NCBI GenBank assembly: GCA_015680685.1 | Contig: MNCI01004656.1 | Span: 1,952,084-2,016,083, forward strand | DNA: 64,000 bases | Direction: 5' to 3' | Source of the DNA: Gnetum montanum | Taxonomy: Eukaryota; Streptophyta; Gnetopsida; Gnetales; Gnetaceae | Shown: positions 46,431 to 59,258 of the stretch, in pieces | How positions within the stretch are numbered: the stretch's first letter is position 1 | How the letters are laid out: each line of letters opens with the position of its first letter | Position numbers and translations under genes: made by a program | Notes under the pieces: model-generated | What the model was told of the DNA's origin: nothing | The model's input: only the letters and a program-made list of their open reading frames with translations | The model's database searches: none

Positions 46431-48780
46431 ACCATTTGATCTTTTTAACCATATTCACATTATCAAATTATGTGTTATCCAATTTCTTTCAATTACTTTT
46501 TGGTGTTCAATTTTGTGTCATGAACACCATAATTTTGTAATCAATGTCGATCCATACACATGGGTACTTAGTCTTTTTTTTGTTGTGTCATGTGTCAGTT
46601 AATAATCCATACCTTCCCAATTTTGTAAAGAAATCAAAGATGAGTTTTCATTCAATCATGGAAACATGATGAAGTGTCTTAGGTTGGCTACATCAACGAG
46701 ATACCATCAACGTGACCCCATCAATGAAGGGTTTTCCATGTTGACATGTACCCGTCGATGTGGCATCCTAGTAGGTCTATAAATATGACACCCTAGCCAT
46801 GCTAAAAAGAGTTAGAATTTTAGTTGCTAAAGGAACTCTTATAGTTTATTTTAGTGAGAGATAGAATAATTTTCTAAGTGCTTGCAGTAGGAGTCATGAA
46901 GTGTATAGATCTTTACTCAAACACTACTTGAGCACCATAATATGTGTAGCAATAAAGATGAGCATTTTGATAAACATTACAACACTTGCACTAGCTTAAT
47001 GATTAAAAAATTAATTAAGCTAGAATGATTAAGATTTTAAGTAATTAATTAATTAAGCTAAATAGACTAGCATACATAAGTACAACCAATTTGAGCATAT
47101 GTATAACACTTGGTAATCCTAGTAGCACTAACACTTGGTCACCTAGCAATGTTGTACATGTTCAAGATGTGTACAAAAATTGGGACCAGATGCTTATGTT
47201 ATGATACTTAGTTATTGATTAGCAATTAAATTAGTTGGATTAGTTAATCAGTTTATTCTTATTCTATTACCAACCTTAGGCGAACAAAATAGAAAAATAA
47301 TAAAAATCATGTGTCTCAATTACACTTAACCATATAACTGAGCCTCACAAGTGTAGTTAGGAAGACAACAATTGTTCCATGATTACATTCACTTTCTATA
47401 TTGAATATTTTATACAAGAACACTAAGAATCCATGGAATTCAACCACATCATACATGAACACCTTAGTGATTCATATGATTGGGCATAGGCGTACCTCAC
47501 TACTCATCATTTATCTTGGCCTATTATTCTGTGGTGAATTACTTAGGCATTTATATTACCCCTAGTGCATGGAAGCTCTACAAAAAACAAAAATATCATT
47601 TCTATCCTAGACTACAAAAATGAATTTTAGTGCTAAGATATACTAACCAAATGTAAAGAGACTAGTGAAGGGTTACATATGTATTCCTCCACTCTACTGT
47701 GGTTCCCTAAATTTGGTTGGAGCATTGTATAGTGGCTAGACAAATGGTTGGAGGAATGGGAAGTTGATGATCCTAAATTGGTGACACTAGGGATTTGGGA
47801 TAATGGTTATCTCCTGGGCAGAGGATTTTATAAGAAGCCACCACCTTACTATCAACTATATTTTTTTTGTATTTTTAATTATATCAATTTTCATTGTTAC
47901 ATCGATATGGTTGAATAAAATTTAAAATGAAGTATGTCACAAAATCAACACTAATTAATAACCATAGCCATAAGGATTTTAGGATATCAAAGTTCATCAC
48001 AACCATGTTGATAAAATATGAAACTTTCATGAAAATTTTATTTATATGAATCAATATAAATTAATCAACATATCGAAGTTCATTATGGCTATGCTATTTA
48101 GATGCAAGTTTCTCAGGAAAATTCCATCTTTACTGATTCATATCCATTCAATTGATTTGAATTAGTATCTTTGCATATTAAGATATCAATTTGAATTAAA
48201 GAAATCAATATTTGTAGTGATAACTTAGACAATAATTCTTTACATATTGATTTACATTACACTAATCAATATACCATGATTTTATTCATAACTAGACATC
48301 TAACCCATGATATCTCTCAATATTTTTGGTTTTCTAAAAGTTTTCTTTCTTCACATGATATCTATGGAAATCAATCCTACAATGCTCTTTGATAAAACAA
48401 TTTTTATTAATTTCCACCCATCGCATTCTGCAATATGAATTTATAGTTGGACAAAAAATTTATTTGATTTATATTTATAAAATTTTATTCTTTTTTCACT
48501 TCTTATAATTAGTTCTTATTACTATGGTTGGAATCCACATATAACTAAGTTAGAAAAGCCCTTCGTAGGATTATTGGGGCTAAACATCACATCACAAGGT
48601 TTGCTTCATTTGTTGCAAGGATGTCTTAGTATCTTAAGGTCTCCACCTTTCCTAATTTTTAAGGGTTCAAGATGCATTTCTTGCAACAAACTCATTTCCA
48701 AACTTTATTTTATATTAGCTTCCATGTTGGTTATATGCTACTATCCTATCCATTTGAAGTTGGTCATTCATGTCCACCCC
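46431..48780 (+). repeat. R2 copy B, non-coding part
   Basis: Aligns with 21809-24200. At 46424-46436 the uninterrupted sequence (CACTTAGGACC) corresponds to the element 1 target in copy A, so it is the empty-site version. A TATAAATA lies at 46778-46785; copy A has lost it. The copy is cut at 48780 by element 3, right at the C-rich tract (CCACCCC). Confidence 0.65.
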
Positions 48781-50020
48781 TGAAACACAGTGAAATTTCG
48801 ATGATTCAGCAAAGTTTCAAAGTTTAGGCAAAATATTTTCACAAGTGGCACATCTCAGCAAGTTTTCTTTTTTTTTTTTGGCTAAGGGCCTGCTACACTA
48901 CACTACATAGCTCAACGTAGTAGACTCCAGAAGACAGAACAAAACAAGGGATGCACAACAATAACACTTCAACTTCGCAAGCTAGCCATGTTCAAAAATC
49001 TTAACTTTTGTCATGCTACATTGGATTACGCTATGCAGCATGACACAGCGTAATGCAAGTAGCAGAGTTGACTTAGCCGCAGCAACAAAGGTAACAAAAT
49101 TCAAGCAGTAGCAGTCATTACACTACAATATGCTCTCCAGCATATCACAACATAGTTGTGGGACAATATGCTACTGAAGATTTGGAAAATCAATGCTCAA
49201 GGCAAGGGTGGATATGCTATACTATGCTTCAGAGTGTAACACAACATAGTGCCATAAGCTTCAGCTATAGCACATCAGTTCAATGGTATTTTGTGGGCCC
49301 AGGACATGTGTCATCTAAAACACATTTTTCTCCTAACCCTAATATTATAAATACCCCAACGGACGACACTCAAAGGGTTGGAAATTTTGCTAGTTTTGGG
49401 GAAAGATTGGTGAGACGACAAGAAAGAGTTGGCAATAGAAGAGCATCCACGGTGACAAAGAGAAGCTTTTGACAAGAGACTTCAAGTTAGCAGACACTTT
49501 GCTTCGAGCCTGACTCCCTTTTGCCTAGACTGGCTAGTAAATAAGGTAGATTGGTCTTTGCTTGTTTAATCTCTAAGTAGCTTCTTGTTGGTGGCGGGTA
49601 CTTCATCCAAATCGGAGTCTGCTTGTAAATCTCATTGTATTCATCATATTTATTTATAAGGTGGATCCCAGATCTTGGGATTGTGCATGTTCTAAATTCA
49701 ATTCATTATGCCATGTTCACATTGAATCCTACAATCATTTTGCATAATTTACATCACCTTCATTGCCTTCAAAATCCAATCTTGGAATAGATCTTGTTTT
49801 CTCATAGATCAATAATATATTTTCGTGTCAAATCGTTGCCTCGTTATGTGATCATTGAAAAATTTACTAACTAAGTAAGTTCCCATCTAATTGACAAGAC
49901 CATTCATGGCACCTCGGATTTTTTTTCTCCAACACAGCCCTTGCGTGGATCCGGGATTAAAACTGTGTACACGAAAAGTCTCCTCAGTGTTTCTAGCAAC
50001 CGATGTTTTCCATCGTTACA
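48781..50020 (+). repeat. 5' LTR of element 3
   Basis: A 1240-bp LTR from TGAAACACAGTGAAATTT to CCATCGTTACA, followed by the same leader as element 1. Hairpin-rich U3 at 48890-49260 uses GCTAC/GTAGC and TTACGCTATG/AGCGTAATG arms. TATA box at 49346-49353. U5 keeps GTAAGT (49875-49880), GGATCC and ATTAAAACTGTG. Confidence 0.88.
49346..49353 (+). promoter_or_regulatory. TATA box of the element 3 LTR
   Basis: TATAAATA followed by CCCC, as in the solo LTR. Confidence 0.6.
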
Positions 50021-50276
50021 GTTTTCTAGCACTGGAAGGAGGGCCAAAACCTCCAATATGCATTTTCACAGGTTGTCCTGTAAGCTTTTTGTATCCATTA
50101 TCGACTGACATAAACACAATACCTCCGTGGTTATTTACATGATCGCGTGGTACAGATCGGTCGCTCCGACGATTCCTTTGGAATCCAGCAGGATAGAAAG
50201 CCCACATCTACCTTCAATCTTCCGTTTCCTTTGTGATCTTCAGCCCTATTATCATTACTTTCTAGCTACATAGAGA

Positions 50277-52601
50277 ATGGATGTATTGACCACCATCATT
50301 ACCACTGCTAACCTCGAAAACCCTTAGACAGTGGAGGCTATGCCTGCTATTGCTGAGTCACCGACTAGTCTAGTGCAACCACACCGATCTCTCAGAATTC
50401 AAAATCAAGAGCCTGAGGGACACGCTCAGCTCATCGAACACTACAACTTCCTCTATGCCAAGCTGATGGCGAATCTACCTATGTACCCACAGGAACTCAA
50501 AACGAAACACGAATATAAGTTCATCTACTGTAACGGGAAGGAATTCATCCCCTCACCTAATGCTTCCATACCCCTAACAAACTAGCAACAGTGGATGCTG
50601 GACCAACAACTAATGGCCAGGATGTTAGCAAAACAACAAGACGAGTTGTTCTCTAATGAAGTGTCCCACGATGGGTAGGAGGACCTAGATTCTCACTCTG
50701 AGGGAGGTAGTCATGCTAGCTTTGTCATGGCTCCTCCCTCCACAGCGTCCCATGTAAACCCACTATTTATGGTCACTACACCATTATCATTGACTACCGC
50801 TGACTGTGTGGCGCATGCGTCCTGTCAGCATTTCTTCTCTCCGACTACCCTCTTGGGTGGTATTCCTTCATAGACCATTCCTTTGCAGTCACAATTAGCT
50901 AATCCATCTCATCGCATACCTATGCCTACGTCACCATATGTTCACGCAGTGCCTACTTCGCAATTACATGCAGCTCCTGCATTCATCCCAGCTTACACAA
51001 TAGGACCTGCCACTACCGTGTGGTGGGCTCCAAATACATCACCCCCTATTGCACTGCCTACATAGATGTCCCATCTCACTCATCATCAACACTAGATCTC
51101 GCAGGTAGTAAATCAACTATAGGCTACGCAAACAGCATTTCCTATGGCACAATCAACTATAGTCACCCTGCCTGCACCACGTGCTGAGTGGTGGATGACA
51201 CAGGCGGTACCGCCTGTAGGGACAGTTCTGACTGAATTGCTCACAGGCCATGCTACTACCCCTATCCCACCATCCATCATGGCTCTCCCTACTATTCCAC
51301 AACCAACCTCTCTACCCACGGGCCTGGACCAAGCTTTCTAGCTTATTCAAACCCTTACCGAGAAGGTTAAATGCTTCAAGGCTACCGATTTCGATACAAT
51401 ACATGTCATGGATTTCTACCATGACGATCCTATCAGCCTGACAATACCTATCTTGTCATTACCACTTGGGATGCCACTTCCCCATTTTACAAAATACATT
51501 GGGGAAGGAAATCCCAATGCTCATCTAGTCACCTTCAGGTCAGAGTCATTGTTGCTACAATAATGGCCACATACCATCATCCGTGTCTTTGCTATGTCCC
51601 TAATGGGTAAAGCTTTAGATTGGTATTGTGCACTTCCACGCTCTTCCATCTCGACCTTGGAAGAGCTGCTGACTTAATTTCTGACTCATTTCAAATAAAA
51701 TCTAAAACCAGAAGTCATGCTAGATGAGCTAATGGGAGTTAAACAAGACTCGCTCAAGCCAGTTCAAAAGTTCATACAGCGGTGGAGTGCCACCTTGAAT
51801 GAAATCCATGAACCCATCGCAGAGGCCCATCTGTTGGCAATCTTCAAGGGGGCAATTAATGACTTTATTAAGTCTAAACTATATTGCCTTGCTCCTCGCT
51901 CCCTCAGCCAAGCCTTCACTCAGACTAATATCATTCAAGACACGGCAGAGGCTAGCAAAGGCCCAACATATGTGGCTACAAAAATGCCCATAACAAAAGC
52001 AAAGATAAGGGCAAAGCTACAACAACAATAGTAGCATCCGTGGTCGAAAGGGGCTAAAAATAAAAATAACAAAACAAAAGCGCCTACGGTGCCTGCTGAG
52101 GCCACAACTAGCTCAAACAGCATCGATCTAGAAATAGCACCCACCCCTAAGGCACCACCATAGTCGAAGCCTAATTTTGAGTGTAAAGATTATTCAAAAT
52201 ACATGACTCTACCTATAAAGCCTTCAAAACTTCTGAAGCAATTGTTGGGAACTAGCCACATCCAACACAAGATGGTGTCTGAAGATGCTTTGAAGCACCA
52301 CAGATAGCACCGTGAGCTACTTAAGAACCCCTCCTTGGCCCTACCTAATGAACCTCCAGTCCCCAAGAATTTCACGGTAGATCATTTTTGTGACTACCAC
52401 CAACTATGTGGTCATGACACGGATTACTGTTGGGCATTGAAGGATGACATTCAACGCATGATCGACCAAGGTAAATTGATCCTAGATAGTGGTAGTCATA
52501 TTCATCTGAAGAATCAATCCATGCATGTGTACCAAGGCCCGTTAAATGTAAATAATCTAGGGTACACTATCAACATAGTGGGTATGAAAGGCAATGACTA
52601 G
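50277..52601 (+). pseudogene. gag: gag of element 3 (interrupted)
   Basis: From ATG 50277 the frame matches element 1 gag: an N-terminal part with EHYNFLYAKLMANL, a Pro-rich linker, then the core with DDPISLTIPILSLPLGMPLP, LDWYCALPRSSISTLEELL and DELMGVKQDSLKPVQKFIQR. Near 52030 a frameshift follows. The zinc-knuckle part reads FCDYHQLCGHDTDYCWALKD (52389-52448). Stops often fall where element 1 has Gln, Tyr or Trp, for example F-stop-LIQT for FQLIQT at 51338. Inactive relic. Confidence 0.85.
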
Positions 52602-53149
52602 GCATAGCCAAAGCAACCCTTTGCGTTATGTGTGCCTCCTTGCCCACCTCGGACAACAAGCTCATCAACATCGATGGGTGTAGATCAGCGATAACCTTTT
52701 GTTCTCTAAGTTCCATCTTGGACTTTTGTTATGCAACCCACTGTTAGTAAAGCCACGGTTGAGCCCGTGCCCACACCTAGGGTACCCTTTGTCATCAGGG
52801 TGCCAAAGCCATCAATTTCTCCTACTACGCAGGGGAAAATGTCTAAGTCAACACCCTGATCACAACCTACTAGGAAAGGAGAAGGGTGTATGATAGATAA
52901 CATAGCCAAGGACCACCTTACGCTGAGATTTCCTAAGCCTACACCCCTTCCCTCGGCACCCTTGGCCCCACCTTCCACCAAAAAAGATGATGTTACACAA
53001 ACGTGACCATCTTCTCCCTACCCAAGAAAATGTAACCCTTAATCAGAAACCATTCCTCCCTGAGATATCCATCTCCTAGGATGAATGGAAGAAGAGAAGG
53101 ATAAAAAATAACTAGATCGTGGGCGTGATATCCTCAATGCTTTTACGCA

Positions 53150-53874
53150 CAAGTTAAGCAGGCTCTGAAACAGAAAAATATAATGTTGAGCCTCTATGAC
53201 TTGCTGATGACATCACAAAAGCATCGTGAAGCCATGGTTCACATGTTAGTGTCCATACCCATGGATGAGAGCTTACCAGCAAAGGAAAAAAAATCCATTC
53301 AATTATGCTTCCCCTTGCTGTTGAACAACCATGGCCTTCCCAATTTACATTTCATGACAAGTCCATTAAGAATGACCTAGAAAAGGTTTAGGTAACAATA
53401 GCGCCCATGTGCATCACTATCTGAGTCGGCCAGTATAGGATCTGGAGAGTACACATAGATGACAAAGCTGCTGCCAATGTCAATCCATTCACCATAGTGG
53501 ACAAACTAGGTTTCATCGACCAGATCAATCCCATGAAAACGTCATGTTTGAAATCATTTAATGGGGCACAAGTGTAAGTTAAGAGAATAGTACACATCAA
53601 CTTTGTAGTAGGGGATCAATTCCCCACAAACGCAGTGTTTATCATCATCGAGGAGATGCCTGGCTTCAACCTAATCTTAGGGAGGTCTTGGTTAACTCAA
53701 TTAAGGGCAGTCTCATCACCCATTCATCAAGAGATCCACTTGCCCTATGTAGGAGGGGAAGTGATCATCCATGGCGATAAGATGACCCCTCAAGCAGTTA
53801 AAAATGTGGAAATGGAACAGGGTTCAGAGATTAAAATCCCAGAAGATCAAACCTCTGTCCCAATAGTTGAATAG
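53150..53874 (+). pseudogene. pro: Protease region of element 3
   Basis: Starts with VKQALKQKNIMLSLYDLLMT (frame restored after a one-base shift near 53150). The active-site segment reads VHIDDKAAANVNPF (near 53455), with Lys for the Gly of DDGA, so it should be dead. NLILGRSWLTQLRAVSSPIH follows at about 53668. In-frame stops include a TAG at about 53389, just before the protease, at the same place as the TAG at 9642 in element 1. Confidence 0.8.
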
Positions 53875-54133
53875 GCCGACACGGTGGCTAGTGAGAGCTT
53901 GACTTGGGTTGAACTACCCTTCCAGGGAGAAGATGGTAGCATAGAGGAATGCTGTAATAAGCCTCCTTGTCCATACTCATTGCCAAACCTAAAAAAATCA
54001 AGAAGCAGCTACAGAGCTAGCAAATAAACTGTTAGCATGACATGTTATATCAGTCCACATTATTTACTATTACGCAATTTATGATCTTTCTTGTCACTTT
54101 TTTCTTGTTACTCTTTTTCATACGTATAATAGT

Positions 54134-54250
54134 TACAGCCTGCAAGGGCCTAAAACTGGCAATTCTGTTTATTCTTTTATGCATACGATGGCCCGGCCCA
54201 AAATGGCCTTAAATTATTAACCTCCTGCAGTGGCCTAAAATGTGTAACCT
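54134..54250. repeat. TGGCC..TAAACTGG motif repeats of element 3
   Basis: GCAAGGGCCTAAAACTGGC, AAATGGCCTTAAATTATT and GCAGTGGCCTAAAATGTG follow the protease end, as the array at 10500-10680 does in element 1. Confidence 0.55.
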
Positions 54251-54377
54251 TTCTGATGATACACTTTCCTTCATAAAATCAAAAATTAAAAAATTTTATT
54301 TTACAATCACTTTGATAAAAAAAATTTATGCTTTATTTCTTTTCATTACAACAAAATTCTTTCCTAATATTTCCATG

Positions 54378-57300
54378 CTACACATCCCCTTTGTTACCAC
54401 TTCTATCTATGCCATTTAACTCCATCTCAGCCTCATGAGGATCATCCTCATAAGGATCTTCTTTGTGTGGTGTCTCTTTGTGGGGGCAATCCTCTCTCTG
54501 GGACTCCTCCTCATGGGGACCCTCTTCATGAAGATGATCATCTCTGTGAGCCTCCTCCTCATGGGGACCCTCTTCGTGAGGACCATCATCTCCATGGTGC
54601 TCCTCTTCACGAGGAACCTCTTCGTGTTGATCCTACGATTTGACATGAAACAAACTTTAGCATCGCCATTGAAATCATGCATAAGAATAATTCAACCATA
54701 ACATAGCTTACCTGTGATGGTCCTGCATCGGCCGCGAAAGGAATTTTTTCCAGGATGACTAACAAATTTCACATGATCTTGTCCTCAATGAGCTCAGCCC
54801 AATGCCATATCCTAGATCAATTCCAGTTTTCACCTTCTCTTTTTCCACAGGAGTTCACCATGGTAGTTCAGGAAATAAGGAAGGGACAGTAGTCTCCCAG
54901 CCAAGGAGGGTTATCTCTCTCTTAGGGGAGGCACTCACTGTCACTTACTCATGAAACTTTTCATACGCTCCAGAAGCACTGATGACATCAAGGAATAGCT
55001 GGAGGGACCACGCTTCAACTGTGGAATCCCTGTAATGTTGGCGGTAGGCAAGACATTCTCATTTGTACATGTGCTTATGGTCTTTCTATGCCTGACCCCA
55101 TTCTTGGATCCTCACATTGAAATCCTTCAAGTCTTGGTTCTTCTAGGCTAAGAGATCCATTTGCATCCATTGCTCGATGAGCTCATAGTTGGCTTGGACG
55201 TTGTTCTTGATGACCATCCAATAATAGGCATAGTCAATCACAGCTATCAGCCAATTCTCATCATTAGCCTCTCAAGCTTGTGGAAATTTGTTTCGGGACT
55301 CAAGGTCCTCAACCCTAGTAGTTAGGGTAGTTTTCTTTTAATATTCTTTCTACAAACTCTTTCAAAGATCTTATTTGACATTCTGACACTCTCATAGAGA
55401 ATGGGCCGAGTGTAACGCACATATATGCATCTCATCGTAAAGACCACGTGGCACTTCAGTCACCTCCCGTTAACGACCACAGGGTAGTGTTTATGTCAGC
55501 GGGCTCTTTGGGATCCCATTTGAGACAAGATCCTATAACATGAAAAAACAACAATTAGACGTAATAGAATAACATAATGTCATAATTTCAATGATTCCTA
55601 TGTAACAACAATGACGTACCAATCTCAAGATCGATTTGCTCTAAGCAACCGATCATATCGTTCACAATGCCTTCCATAAAGGCGAATTTGTCAGGAGCCT
55701 CACCCCAATATTGAGTTGGGCCTGCTGGCAAAGGCATGCCACTATTATCGGAAGCTCCTACTACATAAAAAAATGAGTTAAACATAGCACATTAGACAAA
55801 ATCAATTTATGGCCCTTAGAGGAGTAATAGCAAGAGGATGGCCCTTCGAGGAAACTCACCAGTGATGAACTGCTCCTCCTTTCTGGGCTCATCCAAAAGG
55901 ACCTTGACATCCTCTACGTCCATCTCCTCTTCAGGCACAGGAGCCTGTTTGCTACCTACGTTGTTAACAGGGGCCTCCTTTTCCAAAATTGGGACCCCTT
56001 CCCCACACCCCAAGACTATGGCCCCTATTTTAGGGATCAATCCCTCTACATCTTTCCCTTTTCCTGTTAAACACATCACAGTTAACAAAAAACCTTACTT
56101 ATTTTTCACAAGGGCTACACGATGCAACGACGTATATACGTAGCATAACATACATAAATTAATCATGCATTCTTCTACTTACTAGTTGGGGGATGGTTCC
56201 TGTGAAACTTAATTCATAGTTTTCTTCCCTCTTCACCAGTCGAACCGGAAGAATCCATAGCCGTATAATGCTTTTTCTGCTAAACTGATAAAGCTACTAT
56301 TTCTGTTGCCAGGTGCTTTCCCCTCAACGCACTGTCAGTGTAAGAAGGGGATGCCCCTCCCATGCTATCTTGGCCTTAGACAGGAGGCACCAACCAATCC
56401 TTAGTTATTAGTGAAAGCAACTCCCTGATACCTTCATGAGGATCTTGGGATCAAATGGTGCAGAAGACCTGGGAAATCCATGGTTTGGAAATCTGGTTAT
56501 GATCTTGCTACACCTAGACTCCATCCTTGCAAACCACTAGAAATTCGGCAAAATGCCATAAACAAGCTATGAAGAAGGAAAAATACACGTTGAAACGAGA
56601 CTCAAGCTTCTTGTGAAGGTTAACCATTTCAGCCTGTAGGCCTTCAACAAGGTTTTTGGCCCAATTATACCATGTCCCCTCCTCCATAACCTCTCACATA
56701 ATCCAAGCCCATTCTATGCCAAGGATTTTTCATTGGGAGAGTAGTTTGGGGAAAGTGCGAGCTCAGAAGAGGGGATAAATGGTTCTTTCTTAACCCCTAG
56801 TCACTCCTCTATGTTCTTATAATTCTTAGAACTTATCTTTGATCTTTCTTCCATCGGAAGACCATCAGAGGGAACGCCAAAAAAGTCAACAAAATTTTGA
56901 GCATTAATATCAAAACTAATGCACACATTATGCATGCGCATGTAAAGAAGCTCGGCTTCTTCGCTAAAGGAGTCAACTAGGGCCAACATTTCGGCCACTA
57001 TGACATCGGGGGTTATAGCTAGAAATAGCTCTATTAGTCCAGCTTCCCGAAGGTTATTGGTTATGGCAGCCGGGGCCGCTCCGTGGCAAAGCCAGCATTG
57101 CACTTCTATTATATCACCATAATAGAAGAAGATACTGGCTGCCTCATGCCCAGAAGCAACCACCATGACCTCCCACAATTCCTTAACTATAAATATAAAA
57201 TAAAAACTTAGAAAAAAAATAACATAATCTTGTACACTGTTCTCATTCTGTAGGGTCACACATTTGATCACTGTAGCATAACTTACTGTTTCCAAAGAAC

Positions 57301-58684
57301 AAGGGAAATGGTGGAATGTTGTCCTGCATGTCATCAATGGTGATAGGATGATCCAAAGTCCACTCCTTATCTAGCCATCCATAATCCCTACACTTGGCAA
57401 ATAATTTGATGTACTGGATAGGGTAGTGTTGGATTTCAAATCCCAGTTGTCCCAGGACACCAACGTGCACATTGCCGATGGAAGTGAATTCCTTTATGGC
57501 TGTTTCGGCCATAGACAACATGTCTGTATCACCGTGGAGACCATCTTCATTGATAAAAAACCTATGCAATAGAATATAGACAATTGCTTATACCCAACGC
57601 AAAAAATAGATAACAATTACCACATCGTAAAATCTTAAAAGCACTTACCCGCCAGCATAGTACAAGAGTCCATGTGGGTTCTGAAAATAGGTCATGAGAT
57701 GACAAGCCACGAACAGCGTATTGTAGGTGTGATAACAGTTAAACTTGGGCATCTCCCAGATCCAAGATAAGCGCCTCAAACCCTTGATGCTCTATTCGCA
57801 ATCCCTCCCACCTACAACCTCGACTCAAGATACTCTTCAATGATCCAACCAACAACATTTTTGGAATGATGCCATCCGTTTCGGCTGATAGATGTGACCA
57901 AATAATTACGCAGTAAAAACTGTAGAGCATGGGGAGAAGGAAAATTGGCCACGGGGACATTTAAATAGCATAGAATGCCCACAATGTCTAGAACAATCAA
58001 GATGGGCTTTAGTGTGATCCTTTATGATAAAACAAATTACCATTAAAAAAATAATTTAGATGTGCTAACAATGCTAAAAGAAAATAAAAAAAAACAAAAA
58101 AGCTCACGAGAATCCGCTAGCAACACTGAGGTTGTCGTTATCTTGACTCCCAAAAAATCGTAAGATACACTAGAAATGCATTACCAAAATCGCCCAAACC
58201 CTTGCGACAGTGCAAGGTCTGTCTCTGACAAAGGCGATAAAGGTAACACCGCATATTTCCCTAGCGTAACACGCAACCATCATGGGCAAGGCAAAGAAAC
58301 CCCATTTGTATTATACAAGGGTACAACACCTCCTAACCAGTTACGTATTGTGTTTGTACAATATTACTCAAGATCGCCCAAACCCTTGTGACAATGCAAG
58401 GTCTGTCTCTGACAATAGTGACTGAAGTAATATTACAAACTCCAGTAGCGTAATTAGCACAGGTAGGTATTGATACCTAGTACATCACACATATTTGAAA
58501 CAAATACCTAGTACGATACCATAACAGCGAAAATAACCCAACAAGGAAAGTGAAGAATGACTTACTGGGCGAGTGGAGTAGCCTCCCAAGTTTCAACTTG
58601 CGCCTTCAAAATTCGCCCCAAGCTTTCCTGTACTTCATCGATCCTTACCAACTTGGCATCCCTGCATTTTTTCTTCGGTGCCAT
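54378..58684 (-). pseudogene. Antisense spliced gene of element 3
   Basis: Homologue of the antisense gene at 10828-14906. Exon 1 (58566-58684) starts MAPKKKCRDAKLVRIDEVQE and is 119 nt, as in element 1. Exon 2 (57649-58019) has KPILIVLDIVGILCYLN, then VIIWSHLSAET in a shifted frame, and FNCYHTYNTLF; it is shorter by 79 nt. Exon 3 (57287-57561) is 275 nt, as in element 1. Exon 4 begins at 57186 and has CISFDINAQNFVDFFGVPSD. The exon at 55620-55760 has PDKFAFMEGIVNDMIGCLEQ. The last exon ends at 54378 with an acidic tail of PHEE-like repeats. Splice sites lie at matching places. Several stops and shifts show that this copy is also decayed. Function unknown. Confidence 0.7.
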
Positions 58685-58792
58685 AGTTACACCTAAATAA
58701 CCTTTACAAAATTGTCTACTTACGCTTTTTCTTTGCTTTAGCCTAACTCAACCTTGCAATGTTTACAGTTTACTTTGAGGACGAACCATCTA

Positions 58793-58798
58793 CTTATA
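58793..58798 (-). promoter_or_regulatory. TATA box of the antisense gene, element 3
   Basis: Minus-strand TATAAG about 110 bp before the antisense ATG (58684), matching the position of ATATAAG in element 1. Confidence 0.45.
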
Positions 58799-58899
58799 AA
58801 TTTGATGGTGAAAACTTGTTGTTTTCATCTTTGATCAATGCCAAAATTTCCCAAAATGCAGACATGTCAGTTCGACATGAAGCATGAAGATCACACCAT

Positions 58900-59240
58900 T
58901 AATCTCATAGATATCACATTGATGACGGTCTGAAAAGAGCCTAAACTAATGCACAACTTATCGTCTAGAAATCTAGTTGCATTAACTATGGTCTGCACAA
59001 AATCCTAAATTAGTTGTTTTGTCATGCTAGACACGCCATGTTATACCTTTCATCATAGTTCGTAGAAACCTTACGCTAATACCTAGGAAACCTGACTCAT
59101 TGTTTTCTTACAAATTGTGTATATTGTGACGGTCCTCTAAGACCTTAAACTGGAAACCTTTTTGGACATGCACCTCTAAAACCTTCTATCATTTCATCAT
59201 GGTGACAAAAAAAATGTAACAACTTCTGTTCTTGACGATT
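58900..59240. repeat. Spacer with GACGGTC..TAAACTGG motifs before pol
   Basis: Copies such as GACGGTCTGAAAAGAGCCTA (near 58925), TATGGTCTGCACAAAATCCT (58987) and GTGACGGTCCTCTAAGACCT followed by TAAACTGG (59130). This links the antisense gene's upstream side with the arrays after protease and integrase. No coding signal. Confidence 0.5.
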
Positions 59241-59246
59241 TTGCAG
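59238..59246 (+). promoter_or_regulatory. Splice acceptor before pol, element 3
   Basis: ATTTTGCAG ends at 59246. From there the pol frame is open (GTT AGT TCA CAA ATG), so splicing into pol would give a continuous frame. Compare 15321-15334. Confidence 0.5.
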
Positions 59247-59258
59247 GTTAGTTCACAA

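Noticed and set aside
46440-47000. LTR boundary in the R2 repeat
   Set aside because: A TATA-like box is present in copy B, but no TG..CA ends, target duplication or second copy at the proper distance could be found.
54416-54701. Two opposite frames of 88 codons with regular repeats
   Set aside because: Both are shadows of the acidic repeat exon of the antisense gene, whose own frame gives the matching end of the protein.
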